From contig NC_091256.1 of the NCBI RefSeq assembly GCF_042477335.2, positions 31,588,001-31,652,000 of the forward strand: DNA of 64,000 bases, read 5' to 3'. This document shows positions 14,813-28,652 of this stretch, piece by piece (the stretch's first letter is position 1; every line of letters begins with the position of its first letter). The translations under genes were made by a program, and so were the position numbers. Below the pieces are notes generated by a model. That model was not told where the DNA came from, made no database searches, and was given only the letters and a program-made list of their open reading frames with translations. This DNA is from Ovis canadensis. Its lineage: Eukaryota; Chordata; Mammalia; Artiodactyla; Bovidae.

Positions 14813-16114
14813 CCAAATACAAAATGGGGCATACTTATACTGAAAAATAATTACTTATCCAAAATTCAAATTTAACTGAGGATCCTGTATTTCATCTGGC
14901 AATCATCTATATAAAGAAGACTTTTTATTCTGTATGACAATTTCACCTAAACATTTCTTTAACATTATAATAAGAATTTCCATCAAGAACATAAAACATT
15001 ATGTTTCAGAACCAGTTTAAAAATGTGAAAACAATAATACACTGGTTAATTCTTTGGCAAAAACTGTAGGGAAATCCATTTAAGTTACTACTCTTTCCAT
15101 ATTAAGGAAAAACAAGTCTTAATCTCCTGCCAGGAATTAAAAGGTATTAAAATTGTAGAACCTGTTCTTTGCAGCTGATAATGGTATATAATTAGCTTAA
15201 TTTCATGATTTGTATGGAGTGTAAAAGGGGAAACAATCATGAACAGATGTGACTAAATGAAATTAATCTGATTACGTTCATTAGGAAGTAGTTGTGAAAA
15301 AGTTGATTTTAAATGAAAAGTGACAACACCACAGAGTTCACAGAGAAACTACACTGAACTACTACAAGCAAAGTATTTTTAAAACAGAACACAATTCATA
15401 GTAGTCTGACTTTTGGGAACACCCTTGAGTGTAATCATGGAGTAATAATCAATTTAAAATTCAGCATGAAAAATATGCCCTCTGTGTCAGTTGGCAGCAT
15501 TTTGTGATTTTTTTCAAAGAAATAATAAAAAGATGTATAAGCAGTCAAAAAAAGAAAAAAGAGAGAGAAAGCAGATGGTTTTAAAAATAAGAGACAAATA
15601 GCACTTTGAATAAGATCTGAGATTCATTAGTCTTCATGATTCTTAGAAAAGCTACTCATTCCTAAGATCCTAAGAGGGTCATCGTAACTGCTGTAAAATT
15701 TTTCCCTTTACAGAACATTTCTGATTTCCAAAAGCTCTCACTACAACTGTTTTTAAACATAAAAATGCCCTTAAACTTTCACTGAAAATGATTTTATGGG
15801 AAATGCTGTATTTCAAATTATGAAGTAATGAAAAATATTAAAAACTTGGGAAATCAAAGTCACCTGTTTATTTCAATTGAGGATTTCATAGAAAATATTT
15901 TTTAAAAAGCAAGCACAATCCAAAGCACATATACATTGGTACTTTCATTGAGAGTTATACTAAAAGTTCACAGATCAGGTAAAAACGTAACAAATGAAAG
16001 GGCATCACTTAAAACCATCTGCCCTAAATCTTAATTCCAATTAGACAACATTGTCATAGAAAAATGGGGTTATCTTATTTTTGATGTGAGGCACTTTGTT
16101 CTTAATAAAGAAAT

Positions 16115-16375
16115 CAAATAGCTAGAGATTAAGAACTTGGATTCTAAAATCAGAGAGACCAAACAGAATCCCACAGTTTTGTGACACTGGGAAAATTACT
16201 TCAGATCTATTAGGCTGCGTTTCATTGTCTAAAAGCAAAAGAAGTGGGGAGGGGACCTTGTAGGGTTGTTTTCAGAATAAAATAAGAACTTAAAGTAAAA
16301 TAAATGTAAAAAAAAAAAAAAACACCACACACTTAGTAATGTGAAACATAGGAGGCTCACAATAAATTCTAGCAG
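16115..16375 (+). mobile_element. MIR SINE
   Basis: Reads GATTAAGAACTTGGATTCTA, TTGTGACACTGGGAAAATTA, TAGGGTTGTTTTCAG and CTCACAATAAATTCTAGCA, the MIR order. An A-run at about 16308-16322 interrupts it. Confidence 0.7.
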
Positions 16376-17380
16376 ATTATTCAAAGCCATTCAATCTTCT
16401 CAAAGACTGAGAGGCTTGTCAGAGTCCTTTTAAAAAAAGTTTTCCCATTTCATTTCATTGCCAAAACCAATGTGTATAACTTCGAGTAGACATAGGTATT
16501 TTAACAAAAATTCATGTATATTGAGGTAGTGAAGCTTACTGTCAGCCCTAAGGTTCTAATATGTTTCTGCGAAGTCTATGCTCTTGAAAACAGTTATGTA
16601 TCTACTTATCGGGGACAAATGGCTTATAAGTAAGCAGAAAGGAGTAATAATTTAATTTACTTAATCTGTATTGCCAAGAGGAGGAAAAGACTAAGAAAGA
16701 AGACTATGGGGCATTTCTTATTTTATTCTTTGTTTCATAACATCATTAAACTATTTAGACTTTAAAAAAATAAATTTTGTGGGTTTTTCCCCCCTTAGAC
16801 ATTAATGCTTTCCTCTAAAGATCTGCAGAAAGGAAGAAAACACCCAGATTTGTATGTATGTCTCCTGTTCCCTTATTAAGGTTTTCATAATTTTTACCAG
16901 AGCAGGTGGTTTCAAAATAATGCCATGTTGAAGTATGAAAAACTTAGGAAATTTCAAAGATGGGAAAGATGTAACTTGCAAGACTACTGTTTAACAGTGT
17001 ACAATATTGAATTCATGAAAAATGGTCTAATTACTTACAAACTGGATAGGAAGAATAAATGTCACAGCTGAATAAAAATGAAAAATGACTTGCAAATCCA
17101 CTTTTATTAATGCTTAAACATAATCAAATACATATGGAATCAGGTGGAGAATGAGAACCAGGGTCTTGTGAACTTGCTAAGAGACAAAATTGAAAAGACT
17201 GAGGTATGTAAAGCTTTCTCAAGGAAGATAATCCTTCCTTAACATTATTAGCTCCCCAGACTAGCTTTTGGAGATAATCAATTACTTTAGGTTATGAAGA
17301 CATAGCATGGAAAGGAACTAAATCCCCAGTCCACTAAGTAGTGTGTGGATTGCACAAAGGTAAATGGATTGAAGTCATCA

Positions 17381-17587
<207 letters not shown>

Positions 17588-18262
17588 TTAAAGAGACATG
17601 GCAGCTCAGAGATGGAACTTAAGCTTGACAAAGATCTGCAAGAAAATAAGATGATTTTTTTTAATCAAACTGCAAACATCCCAGTTCCATTAACTACAGA
17701 GCATATTATTTTTGGCACATAAAACCACAGGAATCTAATGGGACTCTGACAGCAAGCCAGATGTGACTGCTATGAGGTGCTGACACAATTGATGCATTTT
17801 ATTATCTGCTTTCATCAAATGCTTACTGCTCCTTTCTTATTCCACACAATTCAGCTTTGAGCCCTGAACAACACTGCTCAATAAAATGGGGAAGTCTCAG
17901 TCAAAAGCAAGCTCAGCCTTTCTTCAGTACATGAAATAAACACAAGGGCCTGGAATGGAATTACTTTTCATAACCACATTTGCAAATATTCCTGAAAGAC
18001 ATTACTTAGGAATTCCCAACAACTCTATTATTTGGCAAGGAGGAAAAAAGTTTACAATGGTAACAATCCATTAAATCAAAGCTAAGGTCTTTGTGAAGAG
18101 AAAATGAATACTGACAATTATTAAGGAGGAAGAATAAAAAAATAACAGGTTCTCATTACTTCAACAGAGTTGGAGCGTATGATAGAGTCAAACTTAACAT
18201 ATAAATGAAAAATTAGGAAATACTCCACTGATATGAATTAAACAATGCTTATATGAGAATCT

Positions 18263-18536
18263 GCTGCTGCTGCTAAGTAACTTTAGCCATGTCCGACTCT
18301 GTGCGACCCCACAGATGGAAGCCCACCAGGCTCCCCCGTCCCTGGGATTCTCCAGGCAAGAACGCTGGAGTGGGTTGCCACTTCCTTCTCCAATGCAGGA
18401 AAGTGAAAAGTGAAAGAGGAAGTCACTCAGTTGTGGCCGAGTCTTAGAGACCCCATGGACTGCAGCCTCCCAGGCTCCTCCGTTCATGGGATCTTCCAGG
18501 CAAGAGTATTGGAGTGGGTTGCCATTGCCTTCTCCA
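18263..18536 (-). mobile_element. Bov-A2 SINE with TSD
   Basis: Two antisense A units joined by a GAAAGTGAAAAGTGAAAG linker and preceded by (CTG)n, which is the sense-strand (CAG)n tail. The 12-bp duplication ATATGAGAATCT flanks it at 18251-18262 and 18537-18548. Confidence 0.93.
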
Positions 18537-18943
18537 ATATGAGAATCTAGTTAGTTTTAAAAGAATCACAAGGACAAGGTCAGATGATAAGGGGTTTAGT
18601 CTTTAAAGAATATTGATTGATGTTCTTAAATTCTCATGTACTCTCTTTTTACTGTAATTTTTAATTCTAACCAATCAGGAATTCACCCCAAGTGTTTTTT
18701 AAATTATAATGTCTTTTCATCAACAGGAAGAACTCTGTAATCTTAGTTAAAAAAATCATCTTAATCTGTTTTAAAATATTTCAATTGAGAGTTCAGGATT
18801 AAAATTACAAGTGAAATTCTAAATTCTGAATATAAAATATTTCAGTTTTTGTTTGATTTTTTAAAAAATAAATATGAACAAAAAGGTTAAGAATTTAGGT
18901 GGCATATTCTTCTAAGGACCTCTGATTTAGTACTTTTTTCTTT

Positions 18944-19216
18944 GCTGCTGCTGCTGCTGCTAAGTCACTTCAGTCGTGTCTGACTCTGTGCGACCCCATA
19001 GACAGCAGCCCGCCAGGCTCCCCATCCCTGGGATTCTCCAGGCAAGAACACTGGAGTGGGTTGCCATTTCCTTCTCCAATGCATGAAAGTGAAAAGTGAA
19101 AGTGAAGTCGCTCAGTCATGTCTGACTCTTAGCGACCCCATGGACTGCAGCCCAGCAGGCTCCTCCATCCATGGGATTTTCCAGGCAAGAGTACTGGAGT
19201 GGGGTGCCATTGTCTT
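18944..19216 (-). mobile_element. Bov-A2 SINE
   Basis: Dimeric A units with linker AGTGAAAAGTGAAAGTGAAG and a longer (GCT)n run at 18944-18961. Well preserved, so fairly young. Confidence 0.93.
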
Positions 19217-20908
19217 CTCTGCCTTTTTCTTTAACTTTCTTCAAATTAAGTGAATGTATGAAACTATACCGCACATGTGTTAATGAAACAAATACTTTCT
19301 AAAAGCATCACATCCATACTTATTTTCTTGTTTACAATCAGGTATGTTCTTCTATACATAGTGATATTAGAGTATTAAAAACACTTCAGAAACATTATCC
19401 TTCTGCTATTTAGTTGCTCAAGTTACTATAGATTTGTTTTTCTTCTGTGACTGAGTAGTGCTTTCTTGTCTTCCCCCATCAATACAAATACTTATAAAGG
19501 ATCTTACCGTAAATACCTTGGGTTAAATTCTTTTCTGAAACCCTCGAGGCAAAATTATTCAAAATTCATACTTTTTACACTTTTAGAAAGGTTCATTCTA
19601 AAATGCCTAACAGATCTTGGATAGCACTTCGTAATCAAATATACTAATATATTTTTCAATTAAATGAAGGAATATCCACATTAAATACAGGTCAAGTTAG
19701 CTCTGGCCACAAACTCATTAGTTTTTCACAGCTTTCCGAATTTAGATTTACAGATAAAGGAGTGTGAACCTATATGCTTTTCTTTTTGTACAATGGTTTT
19801 CCAATCTCTCTAAATTCAGATTTAGCCCCTCTAATCTATCCTACAGATAGCCAGGCACATCTTTTCAAAGCACAACTGGTTGACTAATATTATAATATCC
19901 TGGACAGAATCCTGGAGCAGAAAAAGGGCAGTAAATAAAAACCAAAGAAATTCTAATAAAGTACTGACTTTCAATAATAATGTCAACATGGGCTCATTAG
20001 TTCTGACAAATGCATTAATATCAAAGTAAACGGATGACACCAACAACAGGAGAAACTGGGCGTGGGATGCGAGGGAACAGGGTATACAGACTACACTTTC
20101 TGTACTCTCTCTGCAACCCTTCCGTAAATCTAGACCTGGTCTAAAGTAAGTTTATAAAACACACTGGTACATATATGTACGTGTATGTACATGTCTATGT
20201 AAAACAGAAAGTATTCTACTAAAATTCTTAAATTACTTCCTCACATTCACTGGATTAAATGCAGGTTTCAAGGCTTTCCATGGATAGGCCTTCACCTAGA
20301 GTCTTTCCATCCCATCTCTGATCCTTACGTTCTTTCTCTAAGCAGTATCCTTGTCTCTTTATTCTTGGCCTGGAGCTCTTCTTAAACATATAAGAAAATC
20401 GGAATTCCCTAAGACCACCAATTAGTCCTTAACGATCCTTGTCCTGCTTTGGGATGTTTTTCCCTGGGTTTTCAACAACACGTTTTCTTATTTACATCCC
20501 ATCCACCTGATATTTAGTAGTGTTCACATCACGTGGCTGTTAGTGTGCTTAACAAATCAGAAAAAGAACCTCAGTAGAAGGCATTTTTCATTTTCAACAG
20601 CTGATAGTCATTATGGCTCGTTTCCAAAGATACCTCTTCCCACCTTTTTTTTTAGTATGACTTTTATAGCACAGTATTTAGAGAACAGACTTATGAACGC
20701 TTCTTGAATTAATACATGTACACCAACTCTAAAATCCTGTCCCAGTCTGCTCATTGCCTATATTTTCCATTCTTGATAACCTGAGCATCATCTGAGAGTT
20801 CTCTTTCTCACTGATCTGCCCCAAAGTACAGTCAGCCAACCTTCCACTGATTCCAACTCTTAAAATTGCTCCCACAGTTTTATTCCTCTGCTATCATCAC
20901 CATGGTTT

Positions 20909-21108
20909 TCCCTGGTGGCTCAGATGGTCAAGAATCTGCCTGCAATGCGGGAGACCTGGGTTCAATCCCTGGGTTGGGAAGATCCCATGGAGAAGAGCAA
21001 GGCAACCCACCCCAGTATTCTTGCCTGGAGAATCCCATGGACAGAGGAGCCTGGTGGGCTAATTCCATGGGTTCGCAGAGTCAGACACGACTGAGTGACT
21101 GAGCACAA
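20909..21108 (+). mobile_element. Bov-tA SINE
   Basis: Head CCCTGGTGGCTCAGATGGTC and box-B-like GGTTCAATCCC, followed by the A unit ending CAGACACGACTGAGTGACTG. A small deletion lies before GGGTTCGCAGAG. Confidence 0.93.
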
Positions 21109-21577
21109 CACCATCCTCTTACGGATGGTCTGAAGGTCAGCCAAAACCAAACAAGACACTGTGGTCAAGATCAGGGATCTTGATCAAATGTAAATCTAAT
21201 TATGCTAAAATTCCTCACAGATTTTTCATTACTTATATGACGAAATGCAAACTACCAGAGCTCACAGGCCTCCAAAGCACACTTATTGCGATAGCCTCTG
21301 ATTCCACTCCCTACTGGAGTAGGAAGGAACTATATACACTTGCTCACATACATTACACTTGCCTCACAGCCCACGCCTCCGGATGAGCTATTCTGTCTAC
21401 CTGGGATGAGCTGCCTTAAATCCTCCAATATCTGAACGAGGCTTCCAATCACCAGTACCTTCTGCTTAGCACGCTTCTTTATCACCATGTGCTCATGTGG
21501 CTATCCCAGATTAGGAGGCTGGAGACAATCAGGTTTGTCTTGGGATGAGTGAACAGTACCCAGTAGTTATTCAAATG

Positions 21578-21764
21578 TGTGTTAAGTCATTTGCAACCCC
21601 AAGGACTGTAGCCTACCAGGGTCCTCTGTTTATGAGATTTCCCAGGCAAGAATACTGGAGTGGGTTGCCCATTTCCTTCTCCAGGGGATCTTTCCAACTG
21701 AGATCAAACCCAAGTCTCCGGCACTGCAGGCAGATTCTTTACCATCTGAGCCACCAGGGAAGCC
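21578..21764 (-). mobile_element. Bov-tA SINE
   Basis: Antisense, ending in ACCATCTGAGCCACCAGGGA then AGCC. The A-unit end is shortened. Confidence 0.9.
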
Positions 21765-23321
21765 TAAATCACACACACAGAGAAAAGTTTTCCATTCTTT
21801 ATATCTATAAATCTTCCCACAGAAGGAACATATACCTAATTCTTAAGTGACAATAAGAAATAGTTGTATGAGTAAGTTTAAAATACAAGGAAAAAATAAT
21901 AATTTACTCAGGAGTGAAAATATCCTTTTTTGAAACTTGTAGTTAGACTGACAACTGCTGGGTAGCCTGATTACAACCTAATACTCAGATACTTTTTACA
22001 ATGAAAAGAAATGAGTTTCATCTCATTTCTAGTTCAGGGCATACTGTCAATAAAAGGCAGACATCGGTAAAAGCAGGGGCTTCCACAATCAATCTAGAAA
22101 GCAGGTAACCTGGGAATAATCCAGAATTGAGGATTTACCTCAAATGCCATATATCCTCTTTCCCAGCAACTGAGCAAGATAATTACTTTCAAGTCAAGCT
22201 GGATGGTCCTCAGCCATAATGGTCCAATACCAGCATACAAATAATTCTCATTCCAGTAGAAAATGACAACTTTTTTGGAAGAAATGCAGGTAAGATAAAG
22301 TTTTCACAATCTTAAAACATTTAAGTAATTTTTAGTTCCTTAGAAAAATTACATAAATAGCAAACCACCTTTAATAAAAGGTACATTCTACAAACTTATA
22401 CTAGGTCCTACTCAGATCTGTAACCACAGTTACAAGAGAGAAAAAAATTATATATATATATAGATAGATCCATAGCTCACACTCCGCATTATTAAAATGA
22501 TGCCAATCCTACCAACTAAAAATCAAATACCCTTTCCAGACCATTTTTAAAGAATATTTTTTCTTGATCATACTTTTGCATTTGATTTTAAGGATACACT
22601 TAAAAGGATGAACAGGGTCACTGTTTTCTCATTCCTATAGGTAACATTAGTTCTGTGTAAAAGAAAAGTGATCACTTACCTTTTGAAGGTATCAAGACAG
22701 TCCTTAACAATTCTTCACTGTGATACACCTGCTTTCTAGAATGGATTGATGAGACTAACTGCCAAAAGATCGCTCCTTCTCCCATTTGTCTAAAAACAAG
22801 GTCAGGAGTTTCTGGACTATATATTGGGTTTTACAATTCATAAGTGATCAGAATTCCTAGCAATCTACAGACTTCTTAAAATATCTAGTCACACACTGTG
22901 AAGTGGTATCAAGGTTTGGTTCTCAGAAATTAGAATACACGGATGGATAATGACACTACAAAGTACCAACGGCTAAAGCTCTATAATTACACAAATAAAT
23001 AATCATACATGCAATGCTAAGAGTTATAAATGTGTTGTTATTCAAAAGCATTCTTTCCCATTGAAAATCCACTTCCTTTTCTCTCTGTAGCTGAAAATTA
23101 AGTCATTAGGACACAATCAAAAGACTCTGTATAAATCAAACAAGCAATTTCGCTTTGTGTGAAACATCATAAATTATAAGTAAACACAACTGTGGTTAAA
23201 CAGTAGTATCACTACTGTTATTATAACTTATAATCACTTTCAAATAGAATCAATTAAAATCCGAAACACAATCAACCACAAACTGGAGACATATTTTTAT
23301 ATTTAGAGAATAGAAAAGTCA

Positions 23322-24053
<732 letters not shown>

Positions 24054-24435
24054 TTAAGGAGAGAAAAAAAATAAATAGAGTTAACCACAATTCACACTAA
24101 ATCTGACTAGAATTAATATTTACTACAAAGAAATATTTAAAAGCTACTTAGTTTTTCTATTCAAGAAAATACAGTTCCAAATATTCTGACTCATTTTAAA
24201 GCTTTTTCTTGTATAAGTTCTTTCATTAAACATAGAAATTACTTCAAGATAGAGTAAGCATAATATCCACAATGAAAGAGCTCAGTAATTTTACGTTTTT
24301 ATTGTCCAATTATGGAAAAGTTATTTCCCCTTAAATCTCCATACTTTAGTCTACAGCTGTCCTTTTCCTAGTGCCAGTTTTTCTAGAGCAGATGTAAGAG
24401 TAGAGAGAACTTTCTCAATCCTCTGCTGCCCCACC

Positions 24436-24471
24436 ACACACACACACACATACACACACACACACACACAT
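24436..24471. repeat. (CA)n microsatellite
   Basis: CA repeats interrupted once by a TA step. Likely polymorphic. Confidence 0.95.
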
Positions 24472-24551
24472 GCCAATTTCTAAGGAAACAAGGAAACATA
24501 CAATCCTCTACTCACCACATACTATACTCAGGCACTGCCATGATATGCAAG

Positions 24552-24576
24552 GCAGACAGGCAGGCAGGCAGGCAGG
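24552..24576. repeat. (CAGG)n microsatellite
   Basis: About five tandem CAGG/CAGA tetranucleotides between GG and TACA. Confidence 0.9.
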
Positions 24577-24639
24577 TACATTCAAGATTTGTAATACATG
24601 TGAAAAGAAAATTTAACCAAACACAGGACATATATTTGA

Positions 24640-24834
24640 AGTGAAGTGAAAGTTGCTGAGTCATGTCCGACATTTAGCGACCCCATGGACTATACAGTCC
24701 ATGGAATTCTCCAGACTAGAATACTGGAGTGGATAGCTGTTCCCTTCTCCAGGAGATCTTCCCAACACAGGGATTGAACCCAGGTCTCCCGCATTGCAGG
24801 CGGATTCTTTACCAGCTGAGCTACTAGGGAAGCC
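24640..24834 (-). mobile_element. Bov-tA SINE
   Basis: Full antisense copy from GTTGCTGAGTCATGTCCGAC to CTGAGCTACTAGGGAAGCCC. Confidence 0.92.
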
Positions 24835-25267
24835 CTTGGCTAATCTCACAACCCAATGAAGCAGAAACTATGTTCATGTTTAACCTGGAGCCCCATTGGT
24901 CTACTATGGCCCATAATTTGTTTACAATCAACCTGAAGCAGTTGCTTAGGCCTTAAAAAGCAGAGACCAAAACACTGAACTACGTGAGAAAATCATCCAC
25001 TAGTCAGCAAGGATAAACATCAGTATTCTTTAGGAACTCTTGTAAATTACATCAGTCCTTTCCAAACCCAACTCTCAAAGATTCTGAGTAAGTTGGTAAG
25101 ATACAGGACGCAGACACATGATTTTATCTTTGAAACATTGGAGGTAATTCAAATATGCACCTTTCTTATGAAGATCATTAACAATTATTTCTTAAACTGA
25201 GTTCTAGAAGCACCTAGGATCAAAATATTCTCCATTACAGAGGTTTATAGACTTTCTGGAGTCTATA

Positions 25268-25306
25268 GCAGGGGTGGGCTTATTTTCCACTTTCCGCTTT
25301 GTGGGA
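25268..25306 (+). mobile_element. hAT-type element, left piece (split by BovB)
   Basis: CAGGGGTGGGC resembles a hAT terminal repeat, and GCTTTGTGGG resembles the following body. The remaining part lies at 26084-26290, on the far side of a BovB. Confidence 0.35.
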
Positions 25307-26083
25307 CAAATATCAACAACCTCAGATATGCAGATGCTACCACTCTAATGGCAGAAAGTGAAGAGGAACTAAAGAGTCTCTTGATGAAGGTGAAAGAAGA
25401 GAGTGAAAAACTTGCCTTAAAACTCAACATTCAAAATACTAAGATCATGGCATCCAGTCCCAGAACTTCATGGTGAATAGAAAGGGAAAAAGTAGAAGCA
25501 GTGACAGATTTTATTTTGGGGGGCTCCAAAATCACTGTGCATGGTGACTGCAGCCATGAAATTAAAAGACGCTTGCTCCTTGGAAGGAAAGCTATGACAA
25601 ATCTAGACAGCATATTAAAAAGCATCACCTTGCCAACAAAGGTCTATGTAGTCAAACCTGTTTTTCCAGTAGTCATATATGGATGTGAGAGTGGAGTATA
25701 AGGAAAACTGTGCACCGAAGAATTGATACTTTGAACTGTGGTGTTGGAGAAAACTCTTGAGAGTCCTCTGGACAGCAAGGAGATCCAACCAGTCAATCAT
25801 AAAGGAAATCAGTCCTGAATATTCATTGGAAGGACTGATGCTGAAGCTGAAGCTCCAATACTCTGGCCACCCGATGTGAAGAACCGACTTGTTAGAAAAG
25901 ACCCTGACACTGAGGGCAAAAGGTGAAGAGGGCAGCAAAAGATGAGATGGTTAGATGGCATCACTGACTCAGTGGACTTGAATTTGAGCAAACTCTAGAA
26001 GCTGGTGGACAGGGAAGCTTGGTGTGCTGTAGTTCATGGGGTTGCAAAGAGTCAGAAACGACTCAGCGACTGAACAAGAAGAG
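25307..26083 (+). mobile_element. BovB LINE, 3' third
   Basis: 5'-truncated copy opening just before the reverse-transcriptase YADD region (CTCAGATATGCAGATGCTAC, D changed to A) and running through the C-terminal domain (matching GSKITVHGDCSHEIKR- and MYGCES-like peptides) to the 3' end GACTCAGCGACTGAAC. Several stops and frameshifts break the frame, so it is dead. Confidence 0.92.
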
Positions 26084-26290
26084 CAAGACACATTTTCATA
26101 AAGGACCCAGTAGAAAACACTTTAGCTCTGTAGGCCATTAGGTCTCCGTCACGACTACTCAACTTTTTCCATGGTAAGCCCAAAACAATCATCAGGAATA
26201 CAGAAATGAATGGGTATAACTGTGTGCTAATAAAATTTTATTTATAAAACCAAGTGATGGCCAGATAGTTTTGCTGATCTATGGTCTATA
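26084..26290 (+). mobile_element. hAT-type (MER-like) DNA transposon fragment
   Basis: Body pattern of a widespread mammalian hAT MITE: TTAGCTCTGTAGGCCATTAG, GACTACTCAACTTTTTCC, GCTAATAAAATTTTATTTAT, then GATGGCCAGATAGT. The exact family is not certain. Confidence 0.5.
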
Positions 26291-26439
26291 CATAGTCTTC
26301 ATAGTCCATAATTTGAGGCTCTCACAAGATCCCTTAAACACCTTTCAACTTGGTCTTTTCCTTTTAACAATAGCTTGAAAATGAACACACAGGTGATTCA
26401 ACTGGATTTAACACTTACCATATGAGGTACATATAAGGT

Positions 26440-26505
26440 TTCCAAAACTTGAGTACTTATTATGTGCCAGACCCATTTCTAAGTGTTTCATATGCATTAC
26501 AGAAT
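26440..26505 (-). mobile_element. MIR SINE, left half
   Basis: ACTTATTATGTGCCAGACCC then TTTCATATGCATTACAG is the antisense MIR beginning. Its other half resumes after the pogo-like insert, at 26939. Confidence 0.5.
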
Positions 26506-26938
26506 GTCTTCTACATACGAAATCTTCAAGTTGCAAACTTTCAAAGATGCAAAAGTGTGTTCACGTGGCTGGCGAATCACGAGTTACTTCACATCTGGCA
26601 TACATTGCCATGTGCGTGCATCCTTTACAAGTAGTTGTGCTTTTGTGTACATCACTGTATGGTGTTTTATAGTATCTTCGTTTTAAGCACACGATGTTCA
26701 GAAGCAAGTGTAAAAGCAGCAGTGATGTAGCTGGTACTTGCGTACTTTTCAAGGTACTGTACTGTAAGATTTTAAAATGTTTTGTTTTTTTGTGTATTAT
26801 TTGTGTAAAAAGCACTGGAAATCTATTCCAGTACAGTACCACACAGCTGATTGGGTTAGCTGGGTACCTACGCTAAGTCTGTTTGACTTATGAACACACT
26901 CTCAGAAATGAACTTGTTCATATGTAGGCAACTTACTG
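26506..26938 (+). mobile_element. Tigger/pogo-like DNA transposon remnant
   Basis: Terminal inverted similarity: CTACATACGAAATCTTCAAG at the left against the reverse complement of ...CTTGTTCATATGTAGG at the right. The minor frame from 26694 reads a short SKCKSSSDVAG peptide that resembles the N-terminus of a pogo-family transposase. It looks like an internally deleted, non-autonomous copy inserted into a MIR. Confidence 0.55.
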
Positions 26939-27110
26939 GACCTCATTTCATTTTCACGTAATAACCCTATAAGGTGGGAGATGAAATACTCAGAGACAGA
27001 GATTTAAGGCAGCTGGCCCGAAGTGACACATGCAGGAAGTGGGAAAAGCAGGATTCAAACTATGACAATCTGGTTCCAGAGCCTGAATGCTCACCTAACT
27101 ATATGCAAGA
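26939..27110 (-). mobile_element. MIR SINE, right half
   Basis: ACCTCATTTCATTTTCACGT, AACCCTATAAGGTGGGAGAT, CAGGATTCAAACTATG then GAGCCTGAATGCTC is antisense MIR. Confidence 0.7.
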
Positions 27111-27490
27111 ACACCTCCATAATTTCAGTATACAGTTTGCATTTTTGTTTATGACTGATTTCGTAGCAGGAGATACTATTTATTATAGGGACAGATTTAA
27201 TATGTACCTATAGAAAGCTGATGACTCACAGTTAAGCATTATATTCTCCTGAACACAAAAAGGGGATGACAGACTTAAATCAGCGCATTAGGGTGGAGAG
27301 AGTGAGTTGAATTCAAAGAATCAATGATACCTCAGTAAAATGCATTCTGTAAGCAATTAAGTAACAGGACATTGTCTTCCAGTTAATGTGGGTTTGTATT
27401 TTCCATATCTGTCTCCTTTGACATTCTGAATGAGTAAACAAAAAGTCTATAGAGACACACAGTTTTCAAAGACATGGTGATTCAAATAAA

Positions 27491-27716
27491 TATTTGGCCA
27501 CCTGATGCAAAGAGCCAACTCACTGGAAAGACTGATTCCGACAAAGATTGAAGGCAAAAGGAGAAGGGGATGGCAAAGGATGAGATGGTCAGATAGCATC
27601 GCCGACTAAATGGACATGAATTTGAGCAAACTCCAGGAGGTAGAGGATGACAGGGAAGCCTGGTGTGCTGCAGGTCACTGGCTCACAAAGAGTCAGACAT
27701 GACCCAGTGACAGAAC
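27491..27716 (+). mobile_element. BovB LINE 3' end fragment
   Basis: TTTGGCCACCTGATGCAAAG, AGGATGAGATGGTCAGATAG and GGTGTGCTGCAGGTCACTGG mark the last roughly 220 bp of BovB. Confidence 0.9.
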
Positions 27717-27741
27717 AGCAATGATTTTAAATGAACTCTGC

Positions 27742-27985
27742 AGGCTGCTGCCGCTGCCAAGCCGCTTCAGTCGCGTCCGACTCTGTGCGACCCCATAGAC
27801 GGCAGCCCACCAGGCTCTGCCGTCCCTGGGATGCTCCAGGCAAGGACACTGGAGTGGGTTGCCATTTCCTTCTCCAATGCAGGAAAGTGAAAAGTGAAAG
27901 TGAAGTCGCTCAGTCGTGTCTGACTTAGTGACCCCATGGACTGCAGCCTACCAGGCTCCTCTGTCCACGGGACTTTCCAGGCACT
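27742..27985 (-). mobile_element. Bov-A2 SINE
   Basis: Two antisense A units with linker GAAAAGTGAAAGTGAAGTCG. The outer end is slightly truncated. Confidence 0.93.
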
Positions 27986-28307
27986 AACATTTTTTTCTTT
28001 TTTCCTTTAAAAAGGTTCTGTATAGTACTGGGGTTTCAGAACACTGAACGTGAAGAGAAATATTCATCACAGAGAAATGAGTAGTAAGCCAATACAAGGG
28101 CTAAAATTCCAACTATACTGATAAGCTAAATGGATCTTTTTTCCAATACCTATATGTTTTTATAACTGCTTTTTTGTTTTCCCTTTATTGCGAAGAGTAT
28201 TTTGTTCTTTTCCTTTAACATTACTTCTTTGGAAGAAATGTTGTCTGAGAATTATCTTTGAAAACAATACTGCAATCCTTTAAAATAACTCACTGTAAGC
28301 CAGTGTA

Positions 28308-28652
28308 GATGTTTTTCTGGAATTCTCTTGCTTTTTCTATGGTCCAACGGATGCTGGCAATTTGATCTCTGGTTCCTCTGCTTTTTCTAAATCCAGCTTG
28401 AACATCTGGCTGGCAAGAGAATTCCAGAAAAACAGCTACTTCTTCTTTACTGACTACACTAAAGCCCGTGACTGTGTGTGTCACAACAAACTGTGGAAAA
28501 TTCTTAAAGAGAGGTCCATTGGCATCACTGACTCAATGAACCTGAGTTTGAGCAAGCTCTGGGAGACGGTGAAGGACAGGGAAGCCTGGTGTGGTGCAGT
28601 CCATGGGGTTACAAAGAGTCAGACACAACTAAGCGACTGAACATCAAACAAC
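28308..28652 (+). mobile_element. BovB LINE with inverted 5' segment
   Basis: 28308-28409 is BovB in antisense (pattern TTTTTCTGGAATTCTCTTGC ... CCAGCTTGAACATCTGG). From 28413 the same region reads in sense (GCAAGAGAATTCCAGAAAAA), then an internal deletion after GAGAGGTCC at about 28519 joins the 3' end, finishing CTAAGCGACTGAACATC. The 11-bp duplication AAGCCAGTGTA at 28297-28307 and 28653-28663 bounds the whole structure, so it is one insertion. Confidence 0.88.
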
